Of a stretch of DNA of 64,000 bases, positions 1-13,497 are shown one piece after another. The translations under genes and the position numbers were made by a program. Source of the DNA: Paulinella micropora. Its lineage: Eukaryota; Cercozoa; Imbricatea; Euglyphida; Paulinellidae. The first letter of the stretch is position 1. The number at the start of each line of letters is the position of its first letter. Location of the stretch: contig WBZZ01001092.1 in the NCBI GenBank assembly GCA_019918135.1, positions 23,501 through 87,500 on the forward strand, written 5' to 3'. The notes beneath the pieces are model-generated. The model saw only the letters and a program-made list of their open reading frames with translations, was not told where the DNA came from and did not search any database.

Positions 1-393
1 CTAAGCCGAGGTTATTCCGCAGTCCCAGCAACCTCTTGCAAGACGTCACCGAATGTGCAAGTGCATACACCAAGCGCGGTTGCTAGAGCTGCCTCGAAAC
101 CCCACCCATAACAATCTGGTGTCTGCTGGGTCCTGGGCTATCAACCAGCATATGCGGAGTTTAAGATCTTTTACGCGCGCAACGACCCTCCTCCCCAGCA
201 TCTACCACCAAAGGGTTATGAGTTGGCGTCACAGTTCAACGCCTTGAGGCCATTGGGCTGGAACTCTGTTTAGCAAGTGTGACTACGTTTTTTCATCGGG
301 ATTTCCCTCAAATATGATAATAATAATGATAATAATAATATTAATGTTAATACTAATAACAATAATAATAAAAATAATACTAAAAATGATAGC

Positions 394-456
<63 letters not shown>

Positions 457-457
<1 letters not shown>

Positions 458-724
458 GTGCTTCTCTGTCAATGGCTGATGCATTTCTGCACATGCGCCT
501 CCATCGTCTCACCCGTGAGGGGAGTACGAAGAATTGACGATAAGCTCTAATGACACCCCGCAAGGGCAGTTCCAACACTTCCAGACGGGCCGGTATGTTC
601 AATGAAAATACTGGTCCAGAAATAGACCGGTATGTTCAATGAAAATACTGGTGGCACCGACGGGAATCGAACTGGCGACAGGGCCCAGATGGTAGAACTT
701 GACCACTGGGCTATCACGGTGTCC
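457..724 (-). mobile_element. tRNA-derived SINE, first copy in each array unit
   Basis: Read on the minus strand, a tRNA-like head (724-653) is followed by a doubled 36-bp segment, a ~170-bp body and an ATT-type tail. The head has an A-box-like TAGCCCAGTGGT and a B-box-like AGTTCGATTCC, as expected for internal RNA polymerase III promoter elements. Equivalent copies recur at this place in every unit. The cloverleaf is imperfect, so this is a SINE head rather than a working tRNA. Confidence 0.75.
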
Positions 725-762
<38 letters not shown>

Positions 763-807
763 TATGTTAATAATAATACTAATACTAATACTAATAATAC
801 TAATAAT

Positions 808-1039
808 AGTGCTTCTCTGTCAATGGCTGATGCAAATCTGCACATGCGCCTCCATCGTCTCACCCGTGAGGGGAGTACGAAGAATTGACGATAGGCTCTA
901 ATGACACCCCCGCACGGGCAGTTCCAACACTTCCAGACGGACCGGTATGTTCAATGAAAATACTGGTGGCACCGACGGGAATCGAACTGGCGACAGGGCC
1001 CAGATGGTAGAACTTGACCACTGGGCTATCACGGTGTCT
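808..1039 (-). mobile_element. tRNA-derived SINE, second copy in unit
   Basis: Same family as 457-724, but it has only one copy of the 36-bp segment next to the head and carries a GCAAAT variant where the others have GCATTT. The tRNA-like part is at about 968-1039. An (AAT)n tract follows on the plus strand. Confidence 0.72.
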
Positions 1040-1074
1040 AATAATAATAATAATAATAATAATAATTATAATAA

Positions 1075-1341
1075 TAGTGCTCTGTCAATGGCTGATGCAT
1101 TTCTGCACATGCGCCTCCATCGTCTCACCCGTGAGGGGAGTACGAAGAATTGACGATAAGCTCTAATGACACCCCCGCAAGGGCAGTTCCAACACTTCCA
1201 GACGGGCCGGTATGTTCAATGAAAATACTGGTCCAGAAATAGACCGGTATGTTCAATGAAAATACTGGTGGCACCGACGGGAATCGAACTGGCGACAGGG
1301 CCAAGATGGTAGAACTTGACCACTGGGCTATCACGGTGTCC
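1075..1341 (-). mobile_element. tRNA-derived SINE, third copy in unit
   Basis: Same family with the doubled 36-bp segment; the tRNA-like head is at 1270-1341. It lacks two bases in the far end of the body (GTGCTCTG instead of GTGCTTCTCTG), and all five full units share this difference. The three copies were therefore already distinct before the block was amplified. Confidence 0.72.
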
Positions 1342-1363
1342 AATAATAATTATAATAATAATA

Positions 1364-1394
<31 letters not shown>

Positions 1395-1966
1395 TTAAGA
1401 AAAATAATAATAATAATAATAATACTATATCTGAGGCGTACTGATGCAGCTAATGGCATATCCTCAACGGACATAAGCCTCCAATACCCTTGTTCGAGGT
1501 CCTCCACCCCCCCGTGTCAGTCTCTCGCTTGATGATCGGGGCCACCGATGGAGCTCCTGAGGGCAAGACTGCACTAAGCCGAGGTTATTCCGCAGTCCCA
1601 GCAACCTCTTGCAAGACGTCACCGAATGTGCAAGTGCATACACCAAGCGCGGTTGCTAGAGCTGCCTCGAAACCCCACCCATAACAATCTGGTGTCTGCT
1701 GGGTCCTGGGCTATCAACCAGCATATGCGGAGTTTAAGATCTTTTACGCGCGCAACGACCCTCCTCCCCAGCATCTACCACCAAAGGGTTATGAGTTGGC
1801 GTCACAGTTCAACGCCTTGAGGCCATTGGGCTGGAACTCTGTTTAGCAAGTGTGACTACGTTTTTTCATCGGGATTTCCCTCAAATATGATAATAATAAT
1901 GATAATAATAATATTAATGTTAATACTAATAACAATAATAATAAAAATAATACTAAAAATGATAGC

Positions 1967-2021
<55 letters not shown>

Positions 2022-2289
2022 GTGCTTCTCTGTCAATGGCTGATGCATTTCTGCACATGCGCCTCCATCGTCTCACCCGTGAGGGGAGTACGAAGAATTG
2101 ACGATAAGCTCTAATGACACCCCCGCAAGGGCAGTTCCAACACTTCCAGACGGGCCGGTATGTTCAATGAAAATACTGGTCCAGAAATAGACCGGTATGT
2201 TCAATGAAAATACTGGTGGCACCGACGGGAATCGAACTGGCGACAGGGCCCAGATGGTAGAACTTGACCACTGGGCTATCACGGTGTCC

Positions 2290-2334
<45 letters not shown>

Positions 2335-2606
2335 TTAATAATAATAATAATACTAATACTAATAATACTAATAATAGTGCTTCTCTGTCAATGGCTGATG
2401 CAAATCTGCACATGCGCCTCCATCGTCTCACCCGTGAGGGGAGTACGAAGAATTGACGATAGGCTCTAATGACACCCCCGCACGGGCAGTTCCAACACTT
2501 CCAGACGGACCGGTATGTTCAATGAAAATACTGGTGGCACCGACGGGAATCGAACTGGCGACAGGGCCCAGATGGTAGAACTTGACCACTGGGCTATCAC
2601 GGTGTC

Positions 2607-2659
<53 letters not shown>

Positions 2660-2946
2660 GTGCTCTGTCAATGGCTGATGCATTTCTGCACATGCGCCTC
2701 CATCGTCTCACCCGTGAGGGGAGTACGAAGAATTGACGATAAGCTCTAATGACACCCCCGCAAGGGCAGTTCCAACACTTCCAGACGGGCCGGTATGTTC
2801 AATGAAAATACTGGTCCAGAAATAGACCGGTATGTTCAATGAAAATACTGGTGGCACCGACGGGAATCGAACTGGCGACAGGGCCAAGATGGTAGAACTT
2901 GACCACTGGGCTATCACGGTGTCCAATAATAATTATAATAATAATA

Positions 2947-2977
<31 letters not shown>

Positions 2978-3566
2978 TTAAGAAAAATAATAATAATAAT
3001 AATAATACTATATCTGAGGCGTACTGATGCAGCTAATGGCATATCCTCAACGAACATAAGCCTCCAATACCCTTGTTCGAGGTCCTCCACCCCCCCGTGT
3101 CAGTCTCTCGCTTGATGATCGGGGCCACCGATGGAGCTCCTGAGGGCAAGACTGCACTAAGCCGAGGTTATTCCGCAGTCCCAGCAACCTCTTGCAAGAC
3201 GTCACCGAATGTGCAAGTGCATACACCAAGCGCGGTTGCTAGAGCTGCCTCGAAACCCCACCCATAACAATCTGGTGTCTGCTGGGTCCTGGGCTATCAA
3301 CCAGCATATGCGGAGTTTAAGATCTTTTACGCGCGCAACGACCCTCCTCCCCAGCATCTACCACCAAAGGGTTATGAGTTGGCGTCACAGTTCAACGCCT
3401 TGAGGCCATTGGGCTGGAACTCTGTTTAGCAAGTGTGACTACGTTTTTTCATCGGGATTTCCCTCAAATATGATAATAATAATGATAATAATAATATTAA
3501 TGTTAATACTAATAACAATAATAATAAAAATAATACTAAAAATGATAGCAATAATAATAATAATAA

Positions 3567-3603
<37 letters not shown>

Positions 3604-3871
3604 GTGCTTCTCTGTCAATGGCTGATGCATTTCTGCACATGCGCCTCCATCGTCTCACCCGTGAGGGGAGTACGAAGAATTGACGATAAGCTCTAATGAC
3701 ACCCCCGCAAGGGCAGTTCCAACACTTCCAGACGGGCCGGTATGTTCAATGAAAATACTGGTCCAGAAATAGACCGGTATGTTCAATGAAAATACTGGTG
3801 GCACCGACGGGAATCGAACTGGCGACAGGGCCCAGATGGTAGAACTTGACCACTGGGCTATCACGGTGTCC

Positions 3872-3918
<47 letters not shown>

Positions 3919-4194
3919 TATGTTAATAATAATAATAATACTAATACTAATAATACTAATAATAGTGCTTCTCTGTCAATGGCTGATGCAAATCTGCACA
4001 TGCGCCTCCATCGTCTCACCCGTGAGGGGAGTACGAAGAATTGACGATAGGCTCTAATGACACCCCCGCACGGGCAGTTCCAACACTTCCAGACGGACCG
4101 GTATGTTCAATGAAAATACTGGTGGCACCGACGGGAATCGAACTGGCGACAGGGCCCAGATGGTAGAACTTGACCACTGGGCTATCACGGTGTC

Positions 4195-4241
<47 letters not shown>

Positions 4242-4528
4242 GTGCTCTGTCAATGGCTGATGCATTTCTGCACATGCGCCTCCATCGTCTCACCCGTGAG
4301 GGGAGTACGAAGAATTGACGATAAGCTCTAATGACACCCCCGCAAGGGCAGTTCCAACACTTCCAGACGGGCCGGTATGTTCAATGAAAATACTGGTCCA
4401 GAAATAGACCGGTATGTTCAATGAAAATACTGGTGGCACCGACGGGAATCGAACTGGCGACAGGGCCAAGATGGTAGAACTTGACCACTGGGCTATCACG
4501 GTGTCCAATAATAATTATAATAATAATA

Positions 4529-4575
<47 letters not shown>

Positions 4576-5115
4576 ATATCTGAGGCGTACTGATGCAGCT
4601 AATGGCATATCCTCAACGGACATAAGCCTCCAATACCCTTGTTCGAGGTCCTCCACCCCCCCGTGTCAGTCTCTCGCTTGATGATCGGGGCCACCGATGG
4701 AGCTCCTGAGGGCAAGACTGCACTAAGCCGAGGTTATTCCGCAGTCCCAGCAACCTCTTGCAAGACGTCACCGAATGTGCAAGTGCATACACCAAGCGCG
4801 GTTGCTAGAGCTGCCTCGAAACCCCACCCATAACAATCTGGTGTCTGCTGGGTCCTGGGCTATCAACCAGCATATGCGGAGTTTAAGATCTTTTACGCGC
4901 GCAACGACCCTCCTCCCCAGCATCTACCACCAAAGGGTTATGAGTTGGCGTCACAGTTCAACGCCTTGAGGCCATTGGGCTGGAACTCTGTTTAGCAAGT
5001 GTGACTACGTTTTTTCATCGGGATTTCCCTCAAATATGATAATAATAATGATAATAATAATATTAATGTTAATACTAATAACAATAATAATAAAAATAAT
5101 ACTAAAAATGATAGC

Positions 5116-5179
<64 letters not shown>

Positions 5180-5447
5180 GTGCTTCTCTGTCAATGGCTG
5201 ATGCATTTCTGCACATGCGCCTCCATCGTCTCACCCGTGAGGGGAGTACGAAGAATTGACGATAAGCTCTAATGACACCCCCGCAAGGGCAGTTCCAACA
5301 CTTCCAGACGGGCCGGTATGTTCAATGAAAATACTGGTCCAGAAATAGACCGGTATGTTCAATGAAAATACTGGTGGCACCGACGGGAATCGAACTGGCG
5401 ACAGGGCCCAGATGGTAGAACTTGACCACTGGGCTATCACGGTGTCC

Positions 5448-5485
<38 letters not shown>

Positions 5486-5761
5486 TATGTTAATAATAAT
5501 AATAATACTAATACTAATAATACTAATAATAGTGCTTCTCTGTCAATGGCTGATGCAAATCTGCACATGCGCCTCCATCGTCTCACCCGTGAGGGGAGTA
5601 CGAAGAATTGACGATAGGCTCTAATGACACCCCCGCACGGGCAGTTCCAACACTTCCAGACGGACCGGTATGTTCAATGAAAATACTGGTGGCACCGACG
5701 GGAATCGAACTGGCGACAGGGCCCAGATGGTAGAACTTGACCACTGGGCTATCACGGTGTC

Positions 5762-5823
<62 letters not shown>

Positions 5824-6110
5824 GTGCTCTGTCAATGGCTGATGCATTTCTGCACATGCGCCTCCATCGTCTCACCCGTGAGGGGAGTACGAAGAATTGA
5901 CGATAAGCTCTAATGACACCCCCGCAAGGGCAGTTCCAACACTTCCAGACGGGCCGGTATGTTCAATGAAAATACTGGTCCAGAAATAGACCGGTATGTT
6001 CAATGAAAATACTGGTGGCACCGACGGGAATCGAACTGGCGACAGGGCCAAGATGGTAGAACTTGACCACTGGGCTATCACGGTGTCCAATAATAATTAT
6101 AATAATAATA

Positions 6111-6157
<47 letters not shown>

Positions 6158-6697
6158 ATATCTGAGGCGTACTGATGCAGCTAATGGCATATCCTCAACG
6201 GACATAAGCCTCCAATACCCTTGTTCGAGGTCCTCCACCCCCCCGTGTCAGTCTCTCGCTTGATGATCGGGGCCACCGATGGAGCTCCTGAGGGCAAGAC
6301 TGCACTAAGCCGAGGTTATTCCGCAGTCCCAGCAACCTCTTGCAAGACGTCACCGAATGTGCAAGTGCATACACCAAGCGCGGTTGCTAGAGCTGCCTCG
6401 AAACCCCACCCATAACAATCTGGTGTCTGCTGGGTCCTGGGCTATCAACCAGCATATGCGGAGTTTAAGATCTTTTACGCGCGCAACGACCCTCCTCCCC
6501 AGCATCTACCACCAAAGGGTTATGAGTTGGCGTCACAGTTCAACGCCTTGAGGCCATTTGGCTGGAACTCTGTTTAGCAAGTGTGACTACGTTTTTTCAT
6601 CGGGATTTCCCTCAAATATGATAATAATAATGATAATAATAATATTAATGTTAATACTAATAACAATAATAATAAAAATAATACTAAAAATGATAGC

Positions 6698-6755
<58 letters not shown>

Positions 6756-7023
6756 GTGCTTCTCTGTCAATGGCTGATGCATTTCTGCACATGCGCCTCC
6801 ATCGTCTCACCCGTGAGGGGAGTACGAAGAATTGACGATAAGCTCTAATGACACCCCCGCAAGGGCAGTTCCAACACTTCCAGACGGGCCGGTATGTTCA
6901 ATGAAAATACTGGTCCAGAAATAGACCGGTATGTTCAATGAAAATACTGGTGGCACCGACGGGAATCGAACTGGCGACAGGGCCCAGATGGTAGAACTTG
7001 ACCACTGGGCTATCACGGTGTCC

Positions 7024-7058
<35 letters not shown>

Positions 7059-7659
7059 TATGTTAATAATAATAATAATACTAATACTAATAATACTAAT
7101 AATAGTGCTTCTCTGTCAATGGCTGATGCAAATCTGCACATGCGCCTCCATCGTCTCACCCGTGAGGGGAGTACGAAGAATTGACGATAGGCTCTAATGA
7201 CACCCCCGCACGGGCAGTTCCAACACTTCCAGACGGACCGGTATGTTCAATGAAAATACTGGTGGCACCGACGGGAATCGAACTGGCGACAGGGCCCAGA
7301 TGGTAGAACTTGACCACTGGGCTATCACGGTGTCTAATAATAATAATAATAATAATAATAATTATAATAATAGTGCTCTGTCAATGGCTGATGCATTTCT
7401 GCACATGCGCCTCCATCGTCTCACCCGTGAGGGGAGTACGAAGAATTGACGATAAGCTCTAATGACACCCCCGCAAGGGCAGTTCCAACACTTCCAGACG
7501 GGCCGGTATGTTCAATGAAAATACTGGTCCAGAAATAGACCGGTATGTTCAATGAAAATACTGGTGGCACCGACGGGAATCGAACTGGCGACAGGGCCAA
7601 GATGGTAGAACTTGACCACTGGGCTATCACGGTGTCCAATAATAATTATAATAATAATA

Positions 7660-7690
<31 letters not shown>

Positions 7691-8262
7691 TTAAGAAAAA
7701 TAATAATAATAATAATAATACTATATCTGAGGCGTACTGATGCAGCTAATGGCATATCCTCAACGGACATAAGCCTCCAATACCCTTGTTCGAGGTCCTC
7801 CACCCCCCCGTGTCAGTCTCTCGCTTGATGATCGGGGCCACCGATGGAGCTCCTGAGGGCAAGACTGCACTAAGCCGAGGTTATTCCGCAGTCCCAGCAA
7901 CCTCTTGCAAGACGTCACCGAATGTGCAAGTGCATACACCAAGCGCGGTTGCTAGAGCTGCCTCGAAACCCCACCCATAACAATCTGGTGTCTGCTGGGT
8001 CCTGGGCTATCAACCAGCATATGCGGAGTTTAAGATCTTTTACGCGCGCAACGACCCTCCTCCCCAGCATCTACCACCAAAGGGTTATGAGTTGGCGTCA
8101 CAGTTCAACGCCTTGAGGCCATTGGGCTGGAACTCTGTTTAGCAAGTGTGACTACGTTTTTTCATCGGGATTTCCCTCAAATATGATAATAATAATGATA
8201 ATAATAATATTAATGTTAATACTAATAACAATAATAATAAAAATAATACTAAAAATGATAGC

Positions 8263-8323
<61 letters not shown>

Positions 8324-8727
8324 GTGCTTCTCTGTCAATGGCTGATGCATTTCTGCACATGCGCCTCCATCGTCTCACCCGTGAGGGGAGTACGAAGAAT
8401 TGACGATAAGCTCTAACGACACCCCCGCAAGGGCAGTTCCAACACTTCCAGACGGGCCGGTATGTTCAATGAAAATACTGGTCCAGAAATAGACCGGTAT
8501 GTTCAATGAAAATACTGGTGGCACCGACGGGAATCGAACTGGCGACAGGGCCCAGATGGCAGAACTTGACCACTGGGCTATCACGGTGTCCATAATAATA
8601 ATAATAATAATAATAATAATAGTGCTTCTCTGTCAATGGCTGATGCATTTCTGCACATGCGCCTCCATCAATAATAATAATAATAATAATAAAAATAATA
8701 GTAATAAATAATACTAATAATAATAGT

Positions 8728-8963
8728 GCTTCTCTGTCAATGGCGAATGCATTTCTGCACATGTGCCTCCATCGTCTCACCCGCGAGGGGAGTACGAAGA
8801 TTTGACGATAGGCTCTACTTACACCCCCGCAAGCAGCTCCAAGCCTTCCAGACAGACCAATACTTTCAAAGAAAATATCTTTTGAAAATACTGGCACCGA
8901 CGGGAATCGAACTGGCGACAGGTCCCATATGGTAGACCTTAACCACTGGGCTATCGCGGTGCC
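8728..8963 (-). mobile_element. Diverged SINE copy with better-preserved tRNA head
   Basis: Lies outside the array and differs from the array copies throughout. In its tRNA-like head (8963-8893) the outer seven bases GGCACCG can pair perfectly with CGGTGCC at the other end, whereas array copies have a mismatched GGACACC. The T arm is still poorly paired, so it is not called as a tRNA gene. Confidence 0.7.
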
Positions 8964-9043
<80 letters not shown>

Positions 9044-9143
9044 TAATAATGATAATCGTGATATTAACAATACTAATACTAATAATAAGAATACTAATAA
9101 TACTAATACAAATACTAATACAAATACTAATAATGATAGCACA

Positions 9144-9175
<32 letters not shown>

Positions 9176-9203
9176 TCATAATAACAATAACAATAATAAT
9201 AAT

Positions 9204-9245
<42 letters not shown>

Positions 9246-9285
9246 TAATAATAGATAGATAGAATCATTAGATAGATAGATCATA
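8964..9285. repeat. (AAT)n tract with interruptions, then (GATA)n
   Basis: About 290 bp of AAT with scattered variant triplets, ending in GATA repeats at about 9254-9285. The long isoleucine, leucine or asparagine ORFs that cross it are artefacts of the triplet repeat. Confidence 0.9.
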
Positions 9286-9342
9286 GCTTAGGTAGTGATT
9301 ATCCTGTTGAAATAACTCCGCGGAGTGATTTCCAAGGTACTT

Positions 9343-9482
9343 GACGCTGGTAAATATAGCATTCAGCAGCTGCAGGCAATGACCAGGGTAATAACTATCG
9401 TACTTATCTTGAGGGGGCGAAGTATTATTACCCTGGTCATATGCATTGCCTGCAGCTGCTGGATGCTATATTTACCAGCGTC
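9343..9482. mobile_element. Foldback (MITE-like) hairpin 1
   Basis: Two ~52-bp arms are near-perfect reverse complements, from GACGCTGGTAAATATAGC to GCTATATTTACCAGCGTC, around a ~30-bp loop containing CTTGAGGGGGCGAAG. The right arm has about six extra bases. There is no coding capacity. It resembles a foldback MITE. Confidence 0.8.
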
Positions 9483-9529
9483 ATTACCAGGGAAAATACC
9501 AGAGTAATTTCCAGGGTACTTAAACTAGT

Positions 9530-9668
9530 ATGACACTGGTAAATATAGCACCCAGGAGCTGCAGGCAATGACCAGGGTAATAACTATCGGGTTTGTCTTG
9601 AGGGGGCTAAGTATTGTTACCCTGGTCATTTCCTGCAGCTGCTGGATGCTATATTTACCAGCGTCATA
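9530..9668. mobile_element. Foldback (MITE-like) hairpin 2
   Basis: Second copy of the 9343-9482 hairpin, about 50 bp downstream and in the same orientation, with a few substitutions and a similar loop (CTTGAGGGGGCTAAG). Two adjacent copies suggest tandem duplication or repeated insertion into a preferred site. Confidence 0.78.
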
Positions 9669-9704
9669 CCAGTAAGCACCCTGAGTGGAAACCGCTCCGG
9701 TATA

Positions 9705-9912
9705 TGAGAGAGAGAGACTCTGAGAGAGAGATAGACAGATAGAGATATACATACATACATATATATATACCTTTGTGTGTATGCATGTATGAATGAATGA
9801 ACGTATGTACGTATGTATACTATGTTATGAATGCAATGCAATTTATGTATATTATGTATGTATGCACGTATCATTGTATGTATGTATACACATACATGTA
9901 GTAGTAGACGCT

Positions 9913-9988
<76 letters not shown>

Positions 9989-10260
9989 GTAGCAGTAGCA
10001 GTAGTAATGATAGTAATGGTAGTAGTAGTAGTAGTAGTAATGTATGCATGTGTATGTATGTATGTAGATATGGGTTATTGCCTTTTATGTAGATTTGTTT
10101 GTGTGTGTTTATTTTTTTATTTTATTTTATTGTATTTTATGTTTTTATGTATGTATGTATGTATGTTTTGTGTTTATTTGTCCTTTTCTTCTTTCTTTCC
10201 TAAGCATGTGTATGTCTGTATATATGTATGTAGATATGGGTTATTACATTTTTTTTTGTT
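9705..10260. repeat. Mixed microsatellites: (GA)n, (ATGT)n, (TAG)n
   Basis: Successive short tracts: GA near 9705-9735, ATGT-type 9745-9900, TAG 9914-9957, GA 9958-9986, TAG/CAG 9987-10040, then ATGT and poly-T-rich sequence. The open frames here are repeat translations (for example runs of valine). No gene is seen. Confidence 0.85.
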
Positions 10261-10290
10261 TATTTATTTTTATTTTATTATTATTATATT

Positions 10291-10557
10291 GGACACCGTG
10301 ATAGCCCAGTGGTCAAGTTCTACCATCTGGGCCCTGTCGCCAGTTCGATTCCCGTCGGTGCCACCAGTATTTTCATTGAACATACCGATCCGTCTGGACC
10401 AGTATTTTCATTGAACATACCGGCCCGTCTGGAAGTGTTGGAACTGCCCTTGCGGGGGTGTCATTAGAGCTTGTCGTCAATTCTTCGTACTCCCCTCACG
10501 GGTGAGACGATGGAGGCGCATGTGCAGAAATGCATCAGCCATTGACAGAGAAGCACT
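10291..10557 (+). mobile_element. tRNA-derived SINE, solitary plus-strand copy
   Basis: This copy gives the SINE structure outside the satellite. The tRNA-like head is at 10291-10362, with A-box-like TAGCCCAGTGGT and B-box-like AGTTCGATTCC. A 36-bp segment follows twice, then a body ending in GACAGAGAAGCACT and an ATT tail. ATT repeats also lie just upstream, so a target-site duplication cannot be recognised. Orientation is opposite to the array copies. Confidence 0.8.
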
Positions 10558-10852
10558 ATTATTATTATAAATATTATTATTATTGGTTTTTATGTATTAG
10601 TATGTATGTATGCATATATATGTATGTAATGGATGTAAAATGTATGTATGTATGTTTTGTGTTTATTTGTTCTTTATATATATATAATAATCATAATAAT
10701 AATAATAAACAAAGGAAAAAAATGTAATAACCCATATCTACATACATACATACAAAATATATATATATATATGTGTGTGTGTGTATGTTTTGGGTTTATT
10801 TTTCTTTTGATATATAATAATAATAATGATGATAATAATAATAATAATGCAG

Positions 10853-11262
10853 AACTGAGAGAGAGAGAGGGAGGGGGGGAGGGGGGGGGGGATGGAGGAA
10901 GAAAGAGAAAGAGAGAGATGACCTTGTTCTGCAAGTGCTTCATATGCAGATCTGAGAGAGAGAGAGAGAGAGAGAGGAGGGAGGGGGGGGGGGGGGGGCG
11001 GGAGGAAGAAAGAGAAAGAGAGAGGAGACCTTCTTCATCAAATGCCTCATGCAGCTCTGAGAGAGAGAGAGAGAGAGGAGGGGAGGGGGGGGGGGGGGGG
11101 AAGGGAGGAAGAAAGAGAAAGAGAGAGACCTTTCTTCAGCAAGTGCTTCATATGCAGATCTGAGAGAGAGAGAGAGGAGGGAAGGGGGGGGGGGGGGGAT
11201 GGAGGGAGGAAGAAAGAGAAAGAGAGAGATGACCTTGTTCAGCAAGTGCTTCATTAGCAAGT
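10853..11262. repeat. G-rich minisatellite, ~105-bp period (left block)
   Basis: About four units of (GA)n, a long G tract, GAAGAAAGAGAAAGAGAG and a conserved core around TTCAGCAAGTGCTTCATATG followed by CAGATCTGAG. Cores are near 10917, 11025, 11127 and 11228. Charged or serine/proline-rich ORFs on either strand come from the purine/pyrimidine bias. Confidence 0.9.
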
Positions 11263-11533
11263 GCTACTACTACTACTACTATTACTCTAACGCTTACTAC
11301 TACTACTACTACTGCTATTACTCTAACTCTTACTACTACTACTACTACTATTACTCTAAAAGTCTTACTACTACTACTACCATTATTCTAAGTCTTACTA
11401 CTACTACCACTACTACTATTACTCTAACTCTTACTACTGCTACTGCTACTCCTATTACTCTAACTCTTACTGCTACTATTACTATTACTCAAACTCTTAC
11501 TGTTTATACTACCACTACTATCACTCTAACTCT

Positions 11534-11565
<32 letters not shown>

Positions 11566-13303
11566 TGACTCTAACTCTTACTACTAATACTACTACTCTA
11601 ACGCTTACTACTACTGCTACTGCTCTAACTCTTACTACTACTACTACTACTATTACTTTAACTCTTACTACTACTATTACTCTAAAACTCTTACTACTAC
11701 TACTACTACTACTATTATTATTCTAAGTCTTACTATTACTACTATTACTCTAACTCTTACTACTACTACTACTCCTACTATTACTCTAACTCTTACTACT
11801 ACTACTACTACTACTCCTACTATTACTCTAACTCTTACTGCTACTACTACTACTATTATTACTCAAACTCTTACTGCTACTACTACCACTACTATTACTC
11901 TAACTCTTACTACTACTACTACTATTGCCCTAAATCTTACTACTAATACTACTACTATTACTCTAACGCTTACTACTACTACTACTGCTACTACTCTAAC
12001 TCTTACTTCTACTACTACTGCTATTACTCTAACTCTTACTACTGCTACTACTATTACTCTAACTCTTAGTACTACTACTACTCTAATTATTACTACTACT
12101 TATCTAATTATTACTACTACTACTTATCTAACTATTACTACTACTACTATTACTATTAATACTACTACTTTTCTAACTATTACTACTACTACTACTACTT
12201 ATCTAACTATTACTACTACTACTACTACTACTACTACTTATCTAACTATTACTACTACTACTACTTATCTAACTATTACTAATACTACTACTACTATTAC
12301 TAATACTACTATTACTACTATTACTACTTATCTAACTATTAGTACTACTACTACTACTACTTATCTAACTATTACTACTACTACTACTATTACTACTTAT
12401 CTAACTATTAGTACTACTACTACTACTACGACTACTTATCTAACTATTACTACTACTACTACTACTTATCTAACTACTACTACTACTACTACTTATCTAA
12501 CTATTACTACTACTACTACTACCTACTTTTCTAACTATTACTACTACTACTACTACTCTAACTATTACTACTACTACTACTACTTATCTAACTATTACTA
12601 CTTCTACTACTACTTATCTAAATATTACTACTACTACTACTTATCTAACTATTACTACTTCTACTACTACTACTTATCTAAATATTACTACTACTACTAC
12701 TACTTATCTAACTATTACTTCTACTACTACTTCTACTTATCTAACTATTACTACTACTACTACTACTTATCTAACTATTATTACTACTACTACTAGTACT
12801 ACTGCTACTACTACTACTGTTATTACTACTAGTACTGCTACTTTTCTAACTATTACTACTACTACTACTTATCTAACTATTACTGCTACTACTACTACTA
12901 GTACTTTTCTAACTATTACTACTACTACTTTTCTAACTCTTACTACTACTACTAGTACTTATCTAACTATTACTACTACTACTATTACTACTACTACCAC
13001 TACTACTACTACTTATCTAACTATTACTACTACTACTGCTACTACTATTACTCTAACTCTTACTACTACTACTACTACTACTGCTACTACTACTCTAACT
13101 CTTACTACTACTACTACTACTATTACTCTAACTCTTACTACTACTACTACTACTACTCTAACTCTTAGTACTACTACTACTACTACTACTATTACTCTAA
13201 TTCTGACTACTACTACTACTACTTTTTCTCTAACTCTTACCACTCCTTCTAGTACTATTAATCTAACTCTTATTACTAATACTGCTACTATTACACTAAC
13301 GAT

Positions 13304-13341
<38 letters not shown>

Positions 13342-13464
13342 TTCTAACTCTTACTACTACTACTACTATGACTCTAATAACTCGTACTACTTCTACTACT
13401 ACGACTACTACTCTAAATCTTACTGCTACTACTACTACTATTACTTTAACTCTGACTACTAGTC

Positions 13465-13497
<33 letters not shown>

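Larger units (their letters stand above)
1..8670. repeat. Macrosatellite: tandem array of ~1.57-kb units
   Basis: The same block starts at 1, 1574, 3157, 4723, 6305 and 7870, so periods are 1565-1583 bp. Five full units and one truncated unit are present, and the array runs off the left edge. Unit length differs mainly by the copy number of (TAA)n tracts. Each unit has a ~420-bp unique-like block (for example 1425-1890) and three antisense SINE copies separated by (TAA)n. Units 1 and 5 share tract interruptions (near 1070 and 7360) that units 2-4 lack, and units 3 and 4 lack an AATTAAGAAAAA interruption present in units 1, 2 and 5. Short ORFs recur in every unit but run through the trinucleotide tracts and look accidental. 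Confidence 0.95.

Noticed and set aside
653-1341. Functional tRNA genes in the satellite array
   Set aside because: A- and B-box-like words and GGTGCC ends are present, but the acceptor and T arms are mispaired, no clean anticodon arm can be drawn, and each copy is joined to a SINE body and tail.
270-9284. Many ORFs rich in Ile, Leu, Asn or Tyr
   Set aside because: They are translations of (TAA)n and related triplets with SINE pieces at the ends; they recur because the DNA is tandemly repeated.
9912-9986. Z-DNA or promoter significance of (TAG)n/(GA)n
   Set aside because: No adjacent gene; nothing in the sequence supports a regulatory role beyond simple repeat.
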